Positions 23,780 to 36,814 are shown, counted from the first letter of the stretch. The stretch: DNA of 64,000 nt from Mycteria americana (GCF_035582795.1 NC_134369.1:54808001-54872000), one strand, 5' to 3'. Notes: generated by a model from the sequence alone, not told the origin. Translations and numbers: made by a program.

Positions 23780-26449
23780 CAGAATCACAGAATCACAGAA
23801 TCATATAGGTTGGAAAAGACCTTTAAGATCATCGAGTCCAACCATAAACCTAACACTGCCAAAAACCACCACTACACCATGTCTCTAAGTACCTCATCCA
23901 AACGTCCTTTAAATACCTCCAGGGATGGCGACTCAACCACTTCCCTGGGCAGTCTGTTCCAATGCTTGATAACCCTCTCGGTGAAGAAAAATTTCCTAAT
24001 ATCCAGTCTAAACCTCCCCTGGCGCAACTTGAGGCCATTTCCTCTTGTCCTATCACTTGTTACCTGGGAGAAGAGACCGACCCCCACCTCTCTACAACCT
24101 CCTTTCAGGTAGTTGTAGAGAGCGATGAGGTCTCCCCTCAGCCTCCTTTTCTCCAGGCTAAACAGTCCCAGCTCCCTCAGCCGCTCCTCATAAGACTTGT
24201 GCTCCAGACCCTTCACCAGCTTCGTTGCCCTTCTCTGTACGCGCTCCAGCACCTCAATGTCTCTCTTGTAGTGGGGGGCCCAAAACTGAACACAGTATTC
24301 GAGGTGCGGCCTCACCAGTGCCGAGTACAGGGGCACAATCACTTCCCTAGTCCTGCTGGCCACACTATTTTTGATACAGGCCAGGATGCCATTGGCCTTC
24401 TTGGCCGCCTGGGCACACTGCTGGCTCATATTCAGGCGGCTGTCAACCAACACCCCCAGGTCCTTCTCTGCCAGGCAGCTTTCCAGCCACTCTTCCCCAA
24501 GCCTGTAGCGTTGCATGGGGTTGCTGTGGCCCAAGTGCAGGACCTTGCACTTGGCCTTGTTAAACCTCATACAATTCACCCCAGCCCATCGATCCAGCCT
24601 GTCCAGGTCCCTCTGCAGAGCCTGCCTACCCTCCAGCAGATCAACACTCCCACACAACTTGGTGTCGTCTGCAAACTTACTGAGAGTGCACTCGATCCCT
24701 TCGTCCAGATCATTGATAAAGATGTTAAACAGAACTGGCCCCAACACCGAGCCCTGGGGAACACCGCTTGTGACCGGCCGCCAACCGGAGTAAACTCCAT
24801 TCACCACCACTCTCTGGGCCCGGCCGTCCAGCCAGTTCTTTACCCAGCGAAGAGTACACCCGTCCAAGCCATGAGCAGCCAGTTTCTCCAGGAGAATGCC
24901 GTGGGAAACCGTGTCAAAGGCTTTACTGAAGTCTAGATAGACAACATCCACAGACTTCCCCTCATCCACTAGGCGGGTCACCTTATCATAGAAGGAGATC
25001 AGGTTGGTCAAGCAGGACCTGCCTTTCCTGAACCCATGCTGGCTGGGCCTGATCCCCTGGTTATTCTCTACATGCCGTGTGATAGCACTCAGGATGATCT
25101 GCTCCATCAGCTTCCCTGGCACCGAGGTCAGGCTGACAGGCCTGTAGTTCCCCGGGTCCTCCTTCCGGCCCTTCTTGAAGATGGGTGTCACATTCGCTAA
25201 TCTCCAGTCAGCAGGGACTTCCCCAGTTAGCCAGGACTGCTGGTAAATGATGGAAAGGGGCTTGGTGAGCACATCTGCCAGCTCCTTCAACACTCTCGGG
25301 TGGATCTCATCAGGCCCCATAGACTTGTGAGTGTCTAAGTGGTGCAGCAGGTCACTAACCATTTCCCCCTGGATAATGGGGGCTCCAGTCTGGTCCCCAT
25401 CCCTATCTTCCAACTCCAGGGGCTGGGTACCCATAGAACATTCGGCCCTGCTAATAAAGACTGAGGCAAAGAAGGCATTAAGTACCTCAGCCTTTTCCTC
25501 ATCCTTGGTCACTGTGTTTCCTCCCACATCTACTAGGGGCTGGAGATTCTCCTTAGCTCTCCTTTTGCTGCTAATGTATTTGAAGAAGTGTTTTTTGTTG
25601 TCTTTTATAGCAGCAGCCAGACTGAGCTCTAGCTCAGCTTTGGCCCTTCTAGTTTTCTCCCTGCACAGCCTCGCTACACCCCTGTAGTCCTCCTGAGTTG
25701 CCCGCCCCTTCTTCCAGAGGTCATAGACTCTCCTCTTTCTCCTCAGTTCGAGCCAGAGCTCTCTAGTCAGCCAGGCCGGTCTTCTTCCCCGCCGGCTCGT
25801 CTTTCGGCACCTGGGGACAGCCCGCTCTTGTGCCTTTAGGACTTCCTCCTTAAAGAATGTCCAGCCTTCCTGGACCCCTTTGCCCATAAGAGCTGCCTCC
25901 CAGGGGACTCTGTCGACCAGTCTCCTAAACAGGCTGAAGTCCGCCCTCCGGAAGTCTAAGGTGGCAGTTTTGCCGACCCCCCTCGCCGCTTCTCCACGTA
26001 TCAAAAACTCTATCATTTCATGATCGCTCTGCCCAAGACAGCCTCCAACCATCACATCACTCACCAGTCCTTCTCTGTTCGTGAACAAGAGGTCCAGCGG
26101 GGCACCTTCCCTCGTTGGCTCACTCACCAGCTGCGTCAGGAAGTTATCTGCCACACGCTCCAGGAACCTCCTGGACTGTTTCCTCTCTGCTGTATTGTAT
26201 TTCCAGCAGACATCTGGCAGGTTGAAGTCCCCCACAAGAACAAGGGCTAGCGATCGTGAGGCTTCTCCCAGCTGCTTATAGAATAGTTCATCTGTCTCCT
26301 CATCCTGGTTGGGGGGTCTGTAACAGACTCCCACCACAATATCTGCCTTGTTGGCCTTCCCCCTGATTCTGACCCACAGACACTCCACCCTATCATCACC
26401 ATCATCGAGCTCTAAACTATCCAGACTCTCCCTGACGTATAGGGCTACC
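23780..26449 (-). mobile_element. Young CR1 LINE, minus strand, 2.67 kb, innermost layer
   Basis: A 2,670-bp CR1 inserted in the plus CR1. Its reversed 3' tail (CACAGAAT units) lies at 23,780-23,810. It has a perfect 6-bp flanking duplication AAATCA (23,774-23,779 and 26,450-26,455). Joined across it, the host CR1 reads continuously. The element is 5'-truncated in the endonuclease domain, so it lacks the 5' UTR, ORF1 and the start of ORF2. It is nearly identical in its last 500 bp to the copy at 41,813-42,336, which supports recent activity of this subfamily. Confidence 0.92.
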
Positions 26450-26517
26450 AAATCAAAGAGGGTAGATTTAGATTGGCTATAAGGAAGAAATTTTTTACAG
26501 TGAGAGTGGTGAGACAC
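23872..26517 (-). CDS. CR1 ORF2 (endonuclease-reverse transcriptase), N-terminally truncated but open
   Basis: This 881-codon minus-strand frame is the most complete LINE gene in the window. ORF2 nicks target DNA and reverse-transcribes CR1 RNA at the nick. Residues 1-23 come from flanking DNA of the host CR1; element sequence starts near residue 24 (VALYVRE). APE-type endonuclease motifs follow: VCYRPPNQ (about 83-90), GDFNLPD (about 117-123) and SDHEMIEF (about 183-190). The RT domain includes [14 protein letters not shown] (about 403-416), [13 protein letters not shown] (about 468-480), [13 protein letters not shown] (about 545-557), [21 protein letters not shown] and FADDTKLCG, whose two aspartates are catalytic. 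It ends with the CR1 C-terminal domain ([31 protein letters not shown]). There is no internal stop or frameshift. The N-terminal third of the endonuclease is missing, so autonomous activity is unlikely. The annotated ATG is incidental. Confidence 0.9.
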   Translation of the reverse strand: MSHHSHCKKFLPYSQSKSTLFDLVALYVRESLDSLELDDGDDRVECLWVRIRGKANKADIVVGVCYRPPNQDEETDELFYKQLGEASRSLALVLVGDFNLPDVCWKYNTAERKQSRRFLERVADNFLTQLVSEPTREGAPLDLLFTNREGLVSDVMVGGCLGQSDHEMIEFLIRGEAARGVGKTATLDFRRADFSLFRRLVDRVPWEAALMGKGVQEGWTFFKEEVLKAQERAVPRCRKTSRRGRRPAWLTRELWLELRRKRRVYDLWKKGRATQEDYRGVARLCREKTRRAKAELELSLAAAIKDNKKHFFKYISSKRRAKENLQPLVDVGGNTVTKDEEKAEVLNAFFASVFISRAECSMGTQPLELEDRDGDQTGAPIIQGEMVSDLLHHLDTHKSMGPDEIHPRVLKELADVLTKPLSIIYQQSWLTGEVPADWRLANVTPIFKKGRKEDPGNYRPVSLTSVPGKLMEQIILSAITRHVENNQGIRPSQHGFRKGRSCLTNLISFYDKVTRLVDEGKSVDVVYLDFSKAFDTVSHGILLEKLAAHGLDGCTLRWVKNWLDGRAQRVVVNGVYSGWRPVTSGVPQGSVLGPVLFNIFINDLDEGIECTLSKFADDTKLCGSVDLLEGRQALQRDLDRLDRWAGVNCMRFNKAKCKVLHLGHSNPMQRYRLGEEWLESCLAEKDLGVLVDSRLNMSQQCAQAAKKANGILACIKNSVASRTREVIVPLYSALVRPHLEYCVQFWAPHYKRDIEVLERVQRRATKLVKGLEHKSYEERLRELGLFSLEKRRLRGDLIALYNYLKGGCREVGVGLFSQVTSDRTRGNGLKLRQGRFRLDIRKFFFTERVIKHWNRLPREVVESPSLEVFKGRLDEVLRDMV

Positions 26518-27025
26518 TGGAACAGGTTGCCCATAGAAGCTGTGGATGCCCCATCATTGGAAGTGTTCAAGATCAGGTTGGACGGGGCTTTGAACAACTT
26601 GATCTAGTGAAAGATGACCCTGCCCATGGCAGAGGCGTTGGGCTAGATGATCTTTAAGGTCCCTTCCAACCCAAACCATTCCATGATTCTATGACATCCT
26701 GCTCAGCAATAAAAACTTGGGGAAAGGACAAGGAAGGAGGGGATGTTTGTGGTAATGGTGTTTATCTTCCCAGTAACCATTAGGCATGCTGCTTTCCAGG
26801 AAGCAGCTAAACATCTGCCTGCTGATGAGAAGTAGTGAATACATTCTGTATTCTGCCTTGCTTGCATGCACAGCTTTGCTTCACTCGTTAAAGTGTCCTT
26901 ATCTCAACCTACGAGTTTTCTTGCTCTTGCTCTTCTGATTCTCTCCCCCATCCCACTGTGGGGGCAGTGAGTGAGTGACCGGGTGGGTGCTTAATTGCTG
27001 GCTGGGGTCAACCCACCACAAGTAG

Positions 27026-30000
27026 CAAAGTATGTTGTTAAGTAATTGGATTACAAAATTGGTAACAGAGTTACAGAGAGGAAAAACAAACCAAACCTCA
27101 TTAATATTACCCAAAAGATACATCTATCTTTAGGTGTTAACTCAGGATTCTCTACCAAATCTTTTCAACCATACATGTTTTCTTGCAAAGTATCACCCCA
27201 CTTAGGCAGAACCGGGTCACATACAGCCTTAATCGTGTATCAGTTCCTTGTGTAATGAATCAGCAAATAGGTACTGCCTTGAAAAAGAAGAACTTGAGTT
27301 AGGGTACAGCTTCTCAATACAAAAATCATTCAGTTTGACTCTTGTCAGCACCCTGAACACCCTTAGTACTTTTTTAGATTAATTATGAGGCTCTCCTTTT
27401 TTTTTTCCAGTTCCTTTCATTTCTTATCTCACAAGGGTGAAACAGAGTGGGTATTACAAGACAGCTGTTGGATTTTTGTCCACCTCACAAATGCCAGCTA
27501 AGGACAGGTAGGAGAATCTATTGGATTATTTTTACTTTCTGTCTTCCTGGAGTGAGATACTGGTTACAGAAGAACATTCTTAACTCCAGTCCCTGATAGG
27601 AGATAGTAAATATGCTGAGCCAGGTCCTTTACACTTTGATGTTCAGTCTGGTTTGCCATCCTCTTGTACCAGTTTTAGGGCAATGGTATATTATTTGTGG
27701 GCATGGGACAAGCTTTTAACCCATGATTTGAAAAAAAAAGTACGTACACTGATATGCATGGGTAGACAAAAAATGAATCTTTTCTATTAGAGATGGTTCT
27801 CAAGAGATAAGGAAAAAGACTTGTATAGGTGATGAAGTGTGATAATATGAAAGGCTGCAAGACAGTTGCTTAAGAAACAAGAACAACAAAGGAATAAACT
27901 ACTGCAGGCATCACCAGAGCTGGAATGACATTGTACTGTGTACTATGTTTCCATGGCAACTAGCCATAGGAAGATGAATGCCTCATATTCACTGTGCTCT
28001 GCAGTACATGTCTATAAATCAAACTTGCATAAAAGAGCATAAGATTTCTTCCATGGGGTGGCTCTGAAAAACAGGTTATTTTCTCATTACTAGATAATTA
28101 CGTGAAAGAAATATGAGACAATTAGGTCATTTTTCGTATTGAAAGTACCAATACATACAAAAGTACTAATATACCTCTAGTGTGTGATCCTATCAATCTA
28201 AGGGCACAGCAGCATAAAATGCAGATCATGAACACCTTCTTTTCTTCCTTAAGATCTGCTTTACGCTTGCTAGCTTTAAAAACTGTATGAGACTTTTCTG
28301 TCCACTTTTGGTTTGTAAGACATTTTTCATCATTTATAGGTTCACTCACATTCACATGTGATTGGTTTTCAGTTTACTTCTGTCACTATTTCCATTATCA
28401 TGGTCTAAGGATTTAGCATAGAAATAACCTATTTTTTCTAAACAAATGGTACAGCTAAGACAAATATTTTGTCAGCAGTAGTAATTAATAATATTGTATA
28501 ATTCAAATATTACATTCATATTCACAACAAAAAACCAAAACCATACTTGAAATATTTTTTTAAGAATTTGAATCCCACTTTAAAAGACAACATGTTCACT
28601 TACAGACAGCCATTTATCACAAATTATTATTGCAAAGGACTTGTCACATTTCGTATCCATGTAGCTACATGCAGAACAGCAGCACTATTATAAAGAAATT
28701 CTTGTGTGTGCTACCCATTACAAAGACCCCCATCATGAAAGAACATATCATCACGCCATTACCTTAGCAGGTACTTCTGCAACTCCTGTGTCAAGAATGT
28801 TGAGTTTTTATGGTACAATGGCATTTTAATCAGGTGCACACCAGGTGCATGATAAGCACTTCAGCATTTTGTTCAATGTAACTGCAATATTAGCTCAGAA
28901 ACAATAAATGTTATGCTACTGTTCAGGCAAGATTATGGTCAGTTAATACAATCAAATATAAACTGAAAACTCGCCCACATTTTGCAAACTTTAGCAACAG
29001 CTAAGTGCAGTATATTAATGACATTTTTAAGAAAACAATCCCTGAGGAGAAAGAACGTCTACATTAAATATTATTTTATCAGTATGAGATGAAAATATAT
29101 TTATGTTTGGTCCTATTCCCATGGAATTAAAAAAAAAAATCAAACCACCCACTTACTATACTTAGAAACACTACTGAATGAGGTATCTTTTTTCTTTCAT
29201 AAAATAGAGCATTTAACAACACCACTCCATCCTGAAGCTCTATTACCAATTCAAATTAACTCACTATATCTTTACACATTTATAAGAGAATAGACAATGT
29301 TAAAGTAAAGCAGAGATATTAACTGTATGTTTCATAGCCCTGTATTCCAGTAAATACAGTACAGCCATTGCTAATAACAGGCCACAAACTCTGTACTGAG
29401 TTTGCAAGGTCTGAGGACTGGGGCTTGCCAGACTTTGTCTGAACTTGCTTGACCTGCCTGGAGATTTTACTTGCTTTATCTGTAACAGCAGTTCTTTTAA
29501 GGACCAGGTGGCTATGTCTAATTTGTTCTTCTTACGTTCATACAGTATAAACACAGCTTTATACAGACAGTAATAACAAGAATTTCTGCTACGTAAAATG
29601 AAATATTTATGAGTTTAAGATAATGATGTAGAGAAATATAGACTTGGCATGATAGCAGAGGCCTTCAGATGTAAAGACACAGCATATAGAGCAGAGGAGT
29701 ACAGACATGGGATGTTAAGGTACAGGGCACAGGCTAACACTGGAGGACCAAGACTATAAACAACTCACCAATGGTCAGTTAAAGAAATGCAGACACAGGA
29801 GCTGGACAGAAGTAGTTTTATGGATGACAAAGGCAGCAAAGAACAAGTATCTAAAATATGTAATATGTGCCATATATAGTAAATTTGGATGTAATGTGGG
29901 CTTGCAGACTAATGAAGAAAGAGGAAGGTGTAAACTGTGCTGGAAAACATATAAAAATGACCCAAAGTGGATGCTAGAGTAAGAGAGAAGAAAACATCAA

Positions 30001-32281
30001 TATGAATATCATACCCCTTCTGGTGCAGAAGTCAGGATAATGGCAATTCACCCTACCATGCCTGCCTTGAAACTGTTAACCTCAGGACTGAGAGGGACAG
30101 TGGAAGACTGAGCATAGTAACAGAAAAAGGGGTAGATGTTAGGAGGTGTATAACATATTTAACTGCATTGAGACCTTCTGTAGCATAGTATTCTTTATTT
30201 TATTTTTCTTTCTTTTATTGCAATTATTAAATCTGTACTAATAATAATTCTTTGACTAGACTGCTAAGATTTCAGTATATAGTAAAAATAAATATTGGCT
30301 TTATGTTTCAGGTGTGTCTCCTTTGTAGCCATAAAAAGATTTTCAGCATAACAGTTGTTTACAGGTAGGTTAGAAAAATAATCCCTTATTCTTTAGCTTC
30401 TTACTATATTGTATTAAACATTTTAAGACTATTTTAATATTAGTAAAATATATGAATATAAATACAAGAATTCCATTTTCAAGCCTCAAGTTTGTTAAAA
30501 TCAGTTCAACATATATAGATGCCTCATAATGAGCATTTTGCACACCTACAAATCAAGTCTACTTGATCTGAAAGCTAAATGGCTTTGGTGGGGCTGTTCA
30601 TTCTTAATGTAAATCAATTACTGATATTCTTCCTTCCTTGTGTTCTGCGTAGCTTGAATACGCTTGTTTTCATTTTTATGTCTAAGAATATGTTGAGAGT
30701 TGAACTCGTATAGCAGAAAATAATTCCCTGCTCTGTATAGTAAGTAGATAAGCTAAGCACTACGTATGTGCCTTTAACTTTTTTTTCTACTTCCCTTTCC
30801 TTTTAGCCTTTGTGACACTAACCACAGACTTAGCTTATTCTGTAAGATTTTACTTCATTTAAAGTATAAGAAAATAATACATGCAACCTTCCAAATCAAA
30901 GGAACCCACCAGTACCTGACATGGTTTGGAGACAGCATTTCCACCAAAGTGAAAATTTCATAAATAAACATAAAAACCCCTTTTCATGTAACAATTTCAC
31001 AAAGCTCTGAAATATACCAATTAAGCTTTTTTTTCCCCTTGTCTCAATATGTCACTATGTTTTACTTAAGATTTTGAATGCTCTTTTGAGTTGTATCTCC
31101 CAGTCTTCCCCACTGATTGTGCAACGGTTAACATCACAGTGATCACAGCATACAAACTGCATTCCTTCCAGATGAAATTAAACTGAAAGATGTTCTCCCG
31201 GCATGCACCCAAAGCACTCCAACTTCTAGTGATCATTCAGTCTGTTGACCAGACTAGAATCAGTCCAAGTAACTCCCTCAATGAATGTCATACAGATACT
31301 GGGTCCCCAGCTATTTTACCTACATTTTCCCATTTATTTCTTGACAATATACCAAAAAGTGATGGTAAAATCACTTGGACATCAAGAAAAATACACCACA
31401 TAACTTTTCAAACCTTCTTAAAATAATTACTCTCCCCAAAATATATTACATCTTTAGTGCAAAAACACAAGAGCATCATCTAAGACATTAGTTACTCTAC
31501 ACTTTGATTTTGTTATTGTATGCCAGTGGCTTGAAAGGTGTACAGACCAATTCCTGTTCTGCTATAATGCTTTGTACCACGACTCCAGATAACTGCAAAA
31601 AAGAAAAACAACCCAAAATCTAACCCCACCTTTTAAAGATGGTGCCCAGCAAGCTGTATGATGCCATGTCTTCACAAGTGAAGGACTTCTCTCAATGACT
31701 GAGTTACTTCCAAATGAATCATTCACATCACAAAAAGAAAGTTTTACACTTTGCAACACCATGTTTTGCAAAACATTTTTTTAAATAAGGTTTACTGGCA
31801 ACTGCAGAGGTAAGATCAATTTTTTATGATCTGCAAATTACTTTCAAAATTTTATCCTTTAACTTCTGAGCCAATCTCACCTTGCAAGAAATCTCAACAC
31901 TACTGCCTCGCAATATGCACTACAGTTTAACTGAATTTTTCAAGAGACAGCTCTTGAATGCAGATTTCCTGATTACAGAAGGCAAATGTAAAAGGAAATA
32001 ATTTTAGGCTTCTTAAGTACAGGCAACAAATTACTTTCTGTATCTGGTAATATTTATTATTTTAATGATAAATATTTCTATTTATACAATTTATATTAAT
32101 TATTATATTATTTACACATATTATTTATGTTTATAATATTTATTATTAAAAGCACTGAAACAGTAATGTGCTGAAGCTTTTATCTTCAGTTGCGTGATAG
32201 AATCTAATAATTTCAGTTAACTGAAATGTATACAACAAAAAGCCTGCTATCCAGCAATAAGGATATCTTTGTTAATCTTAC
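27026..32281. other. AT-rich unannotated DNA, probably EFCAB11 intron
   Basis: About 5 kb to the left of the last recognised EFCAB11 exon. I looked on the minus strand for the final EFCAB11 exon (the third EF-hand loop) and did not find it. No mobile element was recognised. Frames such as 28,122-28,355 minus lack any known motif. Confidence 0.4.
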
Positions 32282-32372
32282 CTGAAGGCTTCAACTATGA
32301 TTCTTTCAGATAACTTAGGAGAAACAGAATTGAAGGCTTTCTTGGAGTCTTCAAAAGTCAAAAATCCTCTAT
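32282..32372 (-). CDS. EFCAB11: EFCAB11 coding exon, second EF-hand region
   Basis: This 91-bp exon encodes (D)RGFLTFEDSKKAF...SPKLSERIIVEAF(R). It closely matches the human RGFLTLEDFKKAF...APKLPERTVLEVFR segment. On the minus strand the acceptor is TTTAAAAG before ATAGAGG, and the donor is TTCAG|GTAAG. The first two bases complete an Asp codon begun in the previous exon, and the last two begin an Arg codon. The loop is a non-canonical EF-hand. Confidence 0.88.
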
Positions 32373-33765
32373 CTTTTAAATCAAGATTAGGCAAGAGAAA
32401 AATAATATAAATTAAGGGTTTTTTTAAACTACTTAATACAATCATGTTTGCATGTGAGCTAATCAATTAACATGTCTGAAATTATTATACACTCTTTAAG
32501 TTACTGTATTCACAAAATATTTTAGGATGGCTACTTTATATAGACAAACAGTCTAAGAAAGATTTTATACTGACAATTCCTTTCTACCACTGGGAACCCT
32601 GTTCAAAAGTACTGTGCCTACGACATCCACCACTTTCTTATTTAAGTTTTAATTTTAAAAGTAGGCATTTTGAATTGAAAATTTCAGATTTGTAAAACTT
32701 TGAAAATATAGACTCTAAAATATGCAAAATTACATTTCAAATGTATCATTTGACATTCACATCAAATCTAGCATTGACATCTTAGTTACTCTGAGCATTG
32801 TGTTTCAAAAATTTTCTTTCATAAAAGATTTCTCCTTCAGTTTAATCCTGCTGCAGACTTAAGATCCTGAATACATTATATCAGAGTAATAGCAACTGAT
32901 CAATCACTTAGGTTATGAATTCACTTCCAGATCCAACTGGAAAATAAACCATCTCAAACAGGGCTATTGCAGATCATGTGCAGCAGATAGAAAGACAAAC
33001 AAAAGTACAGTGCTTGAAACAGTTAAGTCCTTTGAAATAACTCACTAAAAATAACACTTCAAAAGCTACTTTTAGTTCATAGCAAAAAGCTGAGTGGATG
33101 CTTATCTGATCATCCCAACATCTGATCTGCCATATGCTTCACTTTCCTTCTTTTCAAGGACTATAGCCCTATCTCAGGTCAGGAAGAAAAAGGCAAAGGA
33201 TCATCTGAATGTCCATCAGCTCAGAGGCTCCTGATGAAGTTTTCCTTTTTTCAGTTTGGTGATGGGAGATCCTCTGCTGTCTAGCAGGAATGAAAAAGAA
33301 TCATCACATCTACCTCCCAACAAGAATGAGAAAAAATCCTTGTTGCTTTGGTTTCCCTTCCTTGGTCTATCACGAGAAGTAAAAAAGATCTATACCCATC
33401 ACCAGGGACAGAAATCCATAGAATATGTGGCATAAATGAGTGGAGATATAGGAGTAAAAGAAATAATGAGAGGTAGTAACAGCAAGTAGGTAGGGTGAAT
33501 GGCTAGAGATTCTTTTAACAGCTGGAGGAGCTCATAGTACAACAGACAATTCAGAGCTACCATCTAGAACGCCACAACCTACTGACCCTGACTTCATTTA
33601 TAGTAATATCATCATGATCTTTGCTACTCTGGTACTGTTTTACTTAACCTTGCAGCATCCAGGCCATGTCATCTTAACTTCTTTTTATTTTCTTCAGGTG
33701 TTCTGTTTTGCTTAATTGTTTTAGAATTAAATTAATACTTCAAATATTTAGGAGAAAAAACTTAC
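32373..33765 (-). other. EFCAB11 intron
   Basis: An intron of 1.39 kb with GT-AG ends between the last two recognised exons. It is AT-rich and no repeats were recognised. Confidence 0.7.
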
Positions 33766-33867
33766 CTTGCACATCAAAAGCTGTAAATATTTGCCTTGTT
33801 TCATTACTGTATAACTGTACAGCCTTCTTTGCACTCATGAGATTTAAAAACTTTTCAAATAATAGAC
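33766..33867 (-). CDS. EFCAB11: EFCAB11 coding exon, linker and start of the second hand
   Basis: This 102-bp exon encodes (G)LLFEKFLNLMSAKKAVQLYS...TRQIFTAFDVQ. It parallels the human GILLEGFLNIVRKKKEAQRY...VRHIFTAFDTY. The minus-strand acceptor is TTTTCTAG|GTCTATT and the donor CAAG|GTAAG. It is open throughout. Confidence 0.88.
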
Positions 33868-36006
33868 CTAGAAAAATGTAAAATATAAATAAATCTCCCT
33901 GAAAAGAAGTCAGGTTTTCTCCTTAAAAATATGTACGACTGTAGTCTAAAAATTATGAATAATTTTAATTATATAAATAACAAAAAAAACCCCTGAAATA
34001 ATAGTCTTCAAAGTTAGACGATGATCATGCAAACATTTCAGTATCATTTAAATTTTCTCACATATTTTCTATACCTCAGTATAATGCTTCTGTTTACTTC
34101 TACTTTTTTCTTCTTGTTACCTGCCATCTCATATTTCTTTGCACTGGAGAGAAACATGGACTTTTCTAAGTCAATAGCAGTTGCACGCCATGGATAAAGA
34201 TCCATGCTGCATAAACAATCTATCTGGCATCATTCCCAGCAGTGAGAGAACTCTGAAATAATCTATAACCTCAGATATAGATTCCTATAAAATTCATGAT
34301 AAAATTGAATGTAGAACTGGATTGGTTATTCCTCCCGTATACCATATGAAAGTCTTTACTTGTACATTTATCTTATCCTTTTAATGAACTGAAAATGAAA
34401 GAAATTGAAATGCAAACCTAGTTTGTAAGTCCTTAATTGACCATTTCTTCTAAAATCCAAGTAAAACATAAAAATTAAGAAACAAAAATCTCCCCCTCAA
34501 AACTTCAGGCCTCCCCATGAAACATGCAAAAATCTTGATATAAAAATTCTGCAGATACATATTTTTTTGGCAAAAAAATCCCACTTCAGCTCAATAATTA
34601 AACAGACAAAAAATCCTTTCTCATAACTTTCTAATATATGCTTTACACTCATTTTAAACAATTTAATTTTCTTTAGAAGGCAACATGACTGTATGCTGCA
34701 GGAATTTTTCTTTATCAAAAAATATAACAAAAGCTCTGCACTGTCTTTCTTTTGATTCATTCATATCCTATTCTTTCTGCAGTGCTTCAAAAGCACAACT
34801 CCTTCAGCTCCACCTGCTGTCTCAATTCAAATCTTAAACTCCAAGCTTACAGATTTCCAGTGTTTCTTTCCTTATTTCTTCTTGAAAAATCGTATGTTAA
34901 GAACTGTTACAGTCTCAGTTTCCAGGATTACAAAGACTTGCTGCTTTCAACTGCTAGGTTCTGTACATGCACAATTTCTTTAATAACAGAGGTTGCCTAA
35001 ACATACTGAACTTGCCTGCATGAACAGCTTTCCATTCAATTGGATAACTATGGAAGTGAAACCATAAAAAGCAATATAAGCTTTCTATCCATTTATTTTT
35101 TCTCTTTCAGAGTAACATACGAGCCCAGAAAATTACAGTATAGAATTTTCCTTTTATAGAATGACTCCTCTAATAGAGTGCCGCCTATTCATTGATCTTG
35201 AGACTTGGCAATTTAAGTGCTACTAGAACAGGCTGTAAAGCTATCTCAACACACAAAAAGGTCATCTTAAAAAAATATTCAAGCCAATTAGGTATTAACA
35301 AATCCATAATCTATCTTTACATATTAGCTCACTATTTTTGGTTCAGGCATTCATATGTGGTTGTCCTCTTGAAAAAAATCTGAGTAAAATCTTCATTCTG
35401 CATTTGTTGCCTAAACTAAAGATTTACAAGTAAGGGCGTGGTTTAATGAACAAGGGTTTTAGCATCAATGCTAGAATAAACAGAACCAGCCTCCGCAATG
35501 CCCTTCAAATGTGTTGATACAAATACTTGTGGGGCTATGTGGCAAGAAGGATGAGGGAACTTATGGATAAAAGCAACCACATTTTTTTGCCACTTCAATT
35601 TTATACGAATCATATCTCCAGTAAGACTTGCCACTTGACCCCACAAACAGATGTATGGGCATAATTGATAAGGTCAAGGACAAGAAAAAAACAAGCAGAA
35701 CTATATAAATGGGAGGGTTGTTACAGAAAGAGGTATTTATTGAACTGTGATGTAAGACTCCAGTATTTGCCCAAGTAAACAGTGGAACAGTATCAAAAAC
35801 CTGATAGAACCTTTTTCATCACATATCAACTTGAACACTAAAAACCACTAATTACTTTTTTCTATCACTAATCTATATAATGTTGCTATTAAGAAATACC
35901 ACTTTGAGAAGCAAGAATAAGTTTGAGCTAAATGTAACATACAAGCACTAAAAATATTACAAAACTAAATAAAATCATATGATCCTCTATAATAGCCATG
36001 GTCAGT
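33868..36006 (-). other. EFCAB11 intron, part without repeats
   Basis: The left part of a 3.1-kb intron. A 53-codon minus frame at 34,044-34,205 (MDLYPWRATAIDLEK...) looks coding-like by eye but matches nothing I recognise. No mobile element was seen before the CR1 that begins at about 36,007. Confidence 0.5.
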
Positions 36007-36814
36007 TCATTTATAGAATCATAGAATAGAATCATAGAATCATTTAGATTGGAAAAAAACCTTAGGATCATCAAGTCCAACTGTTAACCTAACACTGCCA
36101 AGTCCACCACTAAACCATGTCCCTAAGCACCACATCTGCACATCTTTTAAATACCTCCAGGGATGGTGACTCAACCACTTCCCTGGGCAGCCTGTTCCAA
36201 TGCTTGATAACCCTTTCGGTGAAGAAATTTTTCCTGATACCCAGTCTAAACCTCCCCTGGTGCAACTTGAGGCCGTTCCCTCTCGTCCTATCGCTTGTTA
36301 CCTGGGAGAAGAGACCAACCCCCACCTCTCTACAACCTCCTTTCAGGTAGTTGTAGAGAGCGATAAGGTCTCCCCTCAGCCTCCTTTTCTCCAGGCTAAA
36401 CAACCCCAGTTCCCTCAGCCACTCCTCATCAGACTTGTGCTCCAGACCCTTCACCAGCTTCGTTGCCCTTCTCTGGACATGCTCCAGCACCTCAATATCC
36501 CTCTTGTAGTGAGGGGCCCAAAACTGAACACAGTATTCGAGGTGCGGCCTCACCAGTGCTGAGTACAGGGGCACGATCACTTCCCTACTCCTGCTGGCCA
36601 CGCTATTTCTGATACAAGCCAGGATGCCGTTGGCTTTCTTGGCCACCTGGGCACACTGCTGGCTCATATTCAGCCGGCTGTCAACCAACACCCCCAGGTC
36701 CTTCTCTGCCAGGCAGCTTTCCAGCCACTCTTCCCCAAGCCTGTAGCGTTGCATGGGGTTGTTGCGACCCAAGTGCAGGACCCGGCACTTGGCCTTGTTG
36801 AACCTCATACAATT
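36007..36814 (-). mobile_element. CR1 LINE 3' segment, minus strand, in EFCAB11 intron
   Basis: An 800-bp 5'-truncated CR1 in the same orientation as EFCAB11. The reversed tail has ATAGAATCATAGAAT repeats (36,014-36,040). A 232-codon minus frame (36,110-36,808) begins [14 protein letters not shown] and runs without a stop to VVLRDMV. The RT domain itself is lost by truncation. The element ends 125 bp from the damaged EFCAB11 exon at 36,939-36,984. No clear target duplication was seen. Confidence 0.9.

Larger units (their letters stand above)
23581..26696 (+). mobile_element. CR1 LINE, plus strand, inside LTR D and itself split
   Basis: This is a short 3' CR1 segment in two pieces, about 23,581-23,779 and 26,456-26,696. 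The first encodes a degraded [20 protein letters not shown] (23,615-23,680) and SDRTGAIVLK. The second continues with GGTAGATTTAGATTGGCTAT, a HWNRLP-equivalent region near 26,515, and the CR1 end GATCTTTAAGGTCCCTTCC with CCATGATTCTATGA at 26,680-26,694. The left boundary within the LTR is approximate. The intervening 23,780-26,449 is a later minus-strand CR1. Confidence 0.85.
23304..27020 (-). mobile_element. LTR copy D, reverse orientation, interrupted by nested CR1s
   Basis: The left piece (23,304 to about 23,577) is the reverse complement of the 3' half of LTR copy A (TGTACTAGGTCTGGTTGGGA, ACTGACCAAAG, CCATACCATATG, TGCTCA). The right piece (about 26,698-27,020) is the reverse complement of its 5' half (TGCTCAGCAATAAAAACTTG, AGAAGTAGTGAAT, TTGCTTGCATGCA, CTCTCCCCCATCCCAC, CCACCACA). 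A perfect 5-bp target duplication AGTAG (23,299-23,303 and 27,021-27,025) brackets the whole, showing that both pieces are one LTR of about 600 bp. It was later split by a plus CR1, which was in turn split by a minus CR1. Its middle resembles copy A rather than B or C. Confidence 0.88.

Noticed and set aside
28122..28355. 77-codon minus frame with a charged N-terminal part, checked as a possible last EFCAB11 exon
   Set aside because: It lacks the expected EF-hand 3 loop and the right splice acceptor phase.
34044..34205. 53-codon minus frame MDLYPWRATAIDLEK... inside an EFCAB11 intron
   Set aside because: It has a protein-like residue mix, but I recognise no family, it does not match EFCAB11, and its length is within chance expectation.
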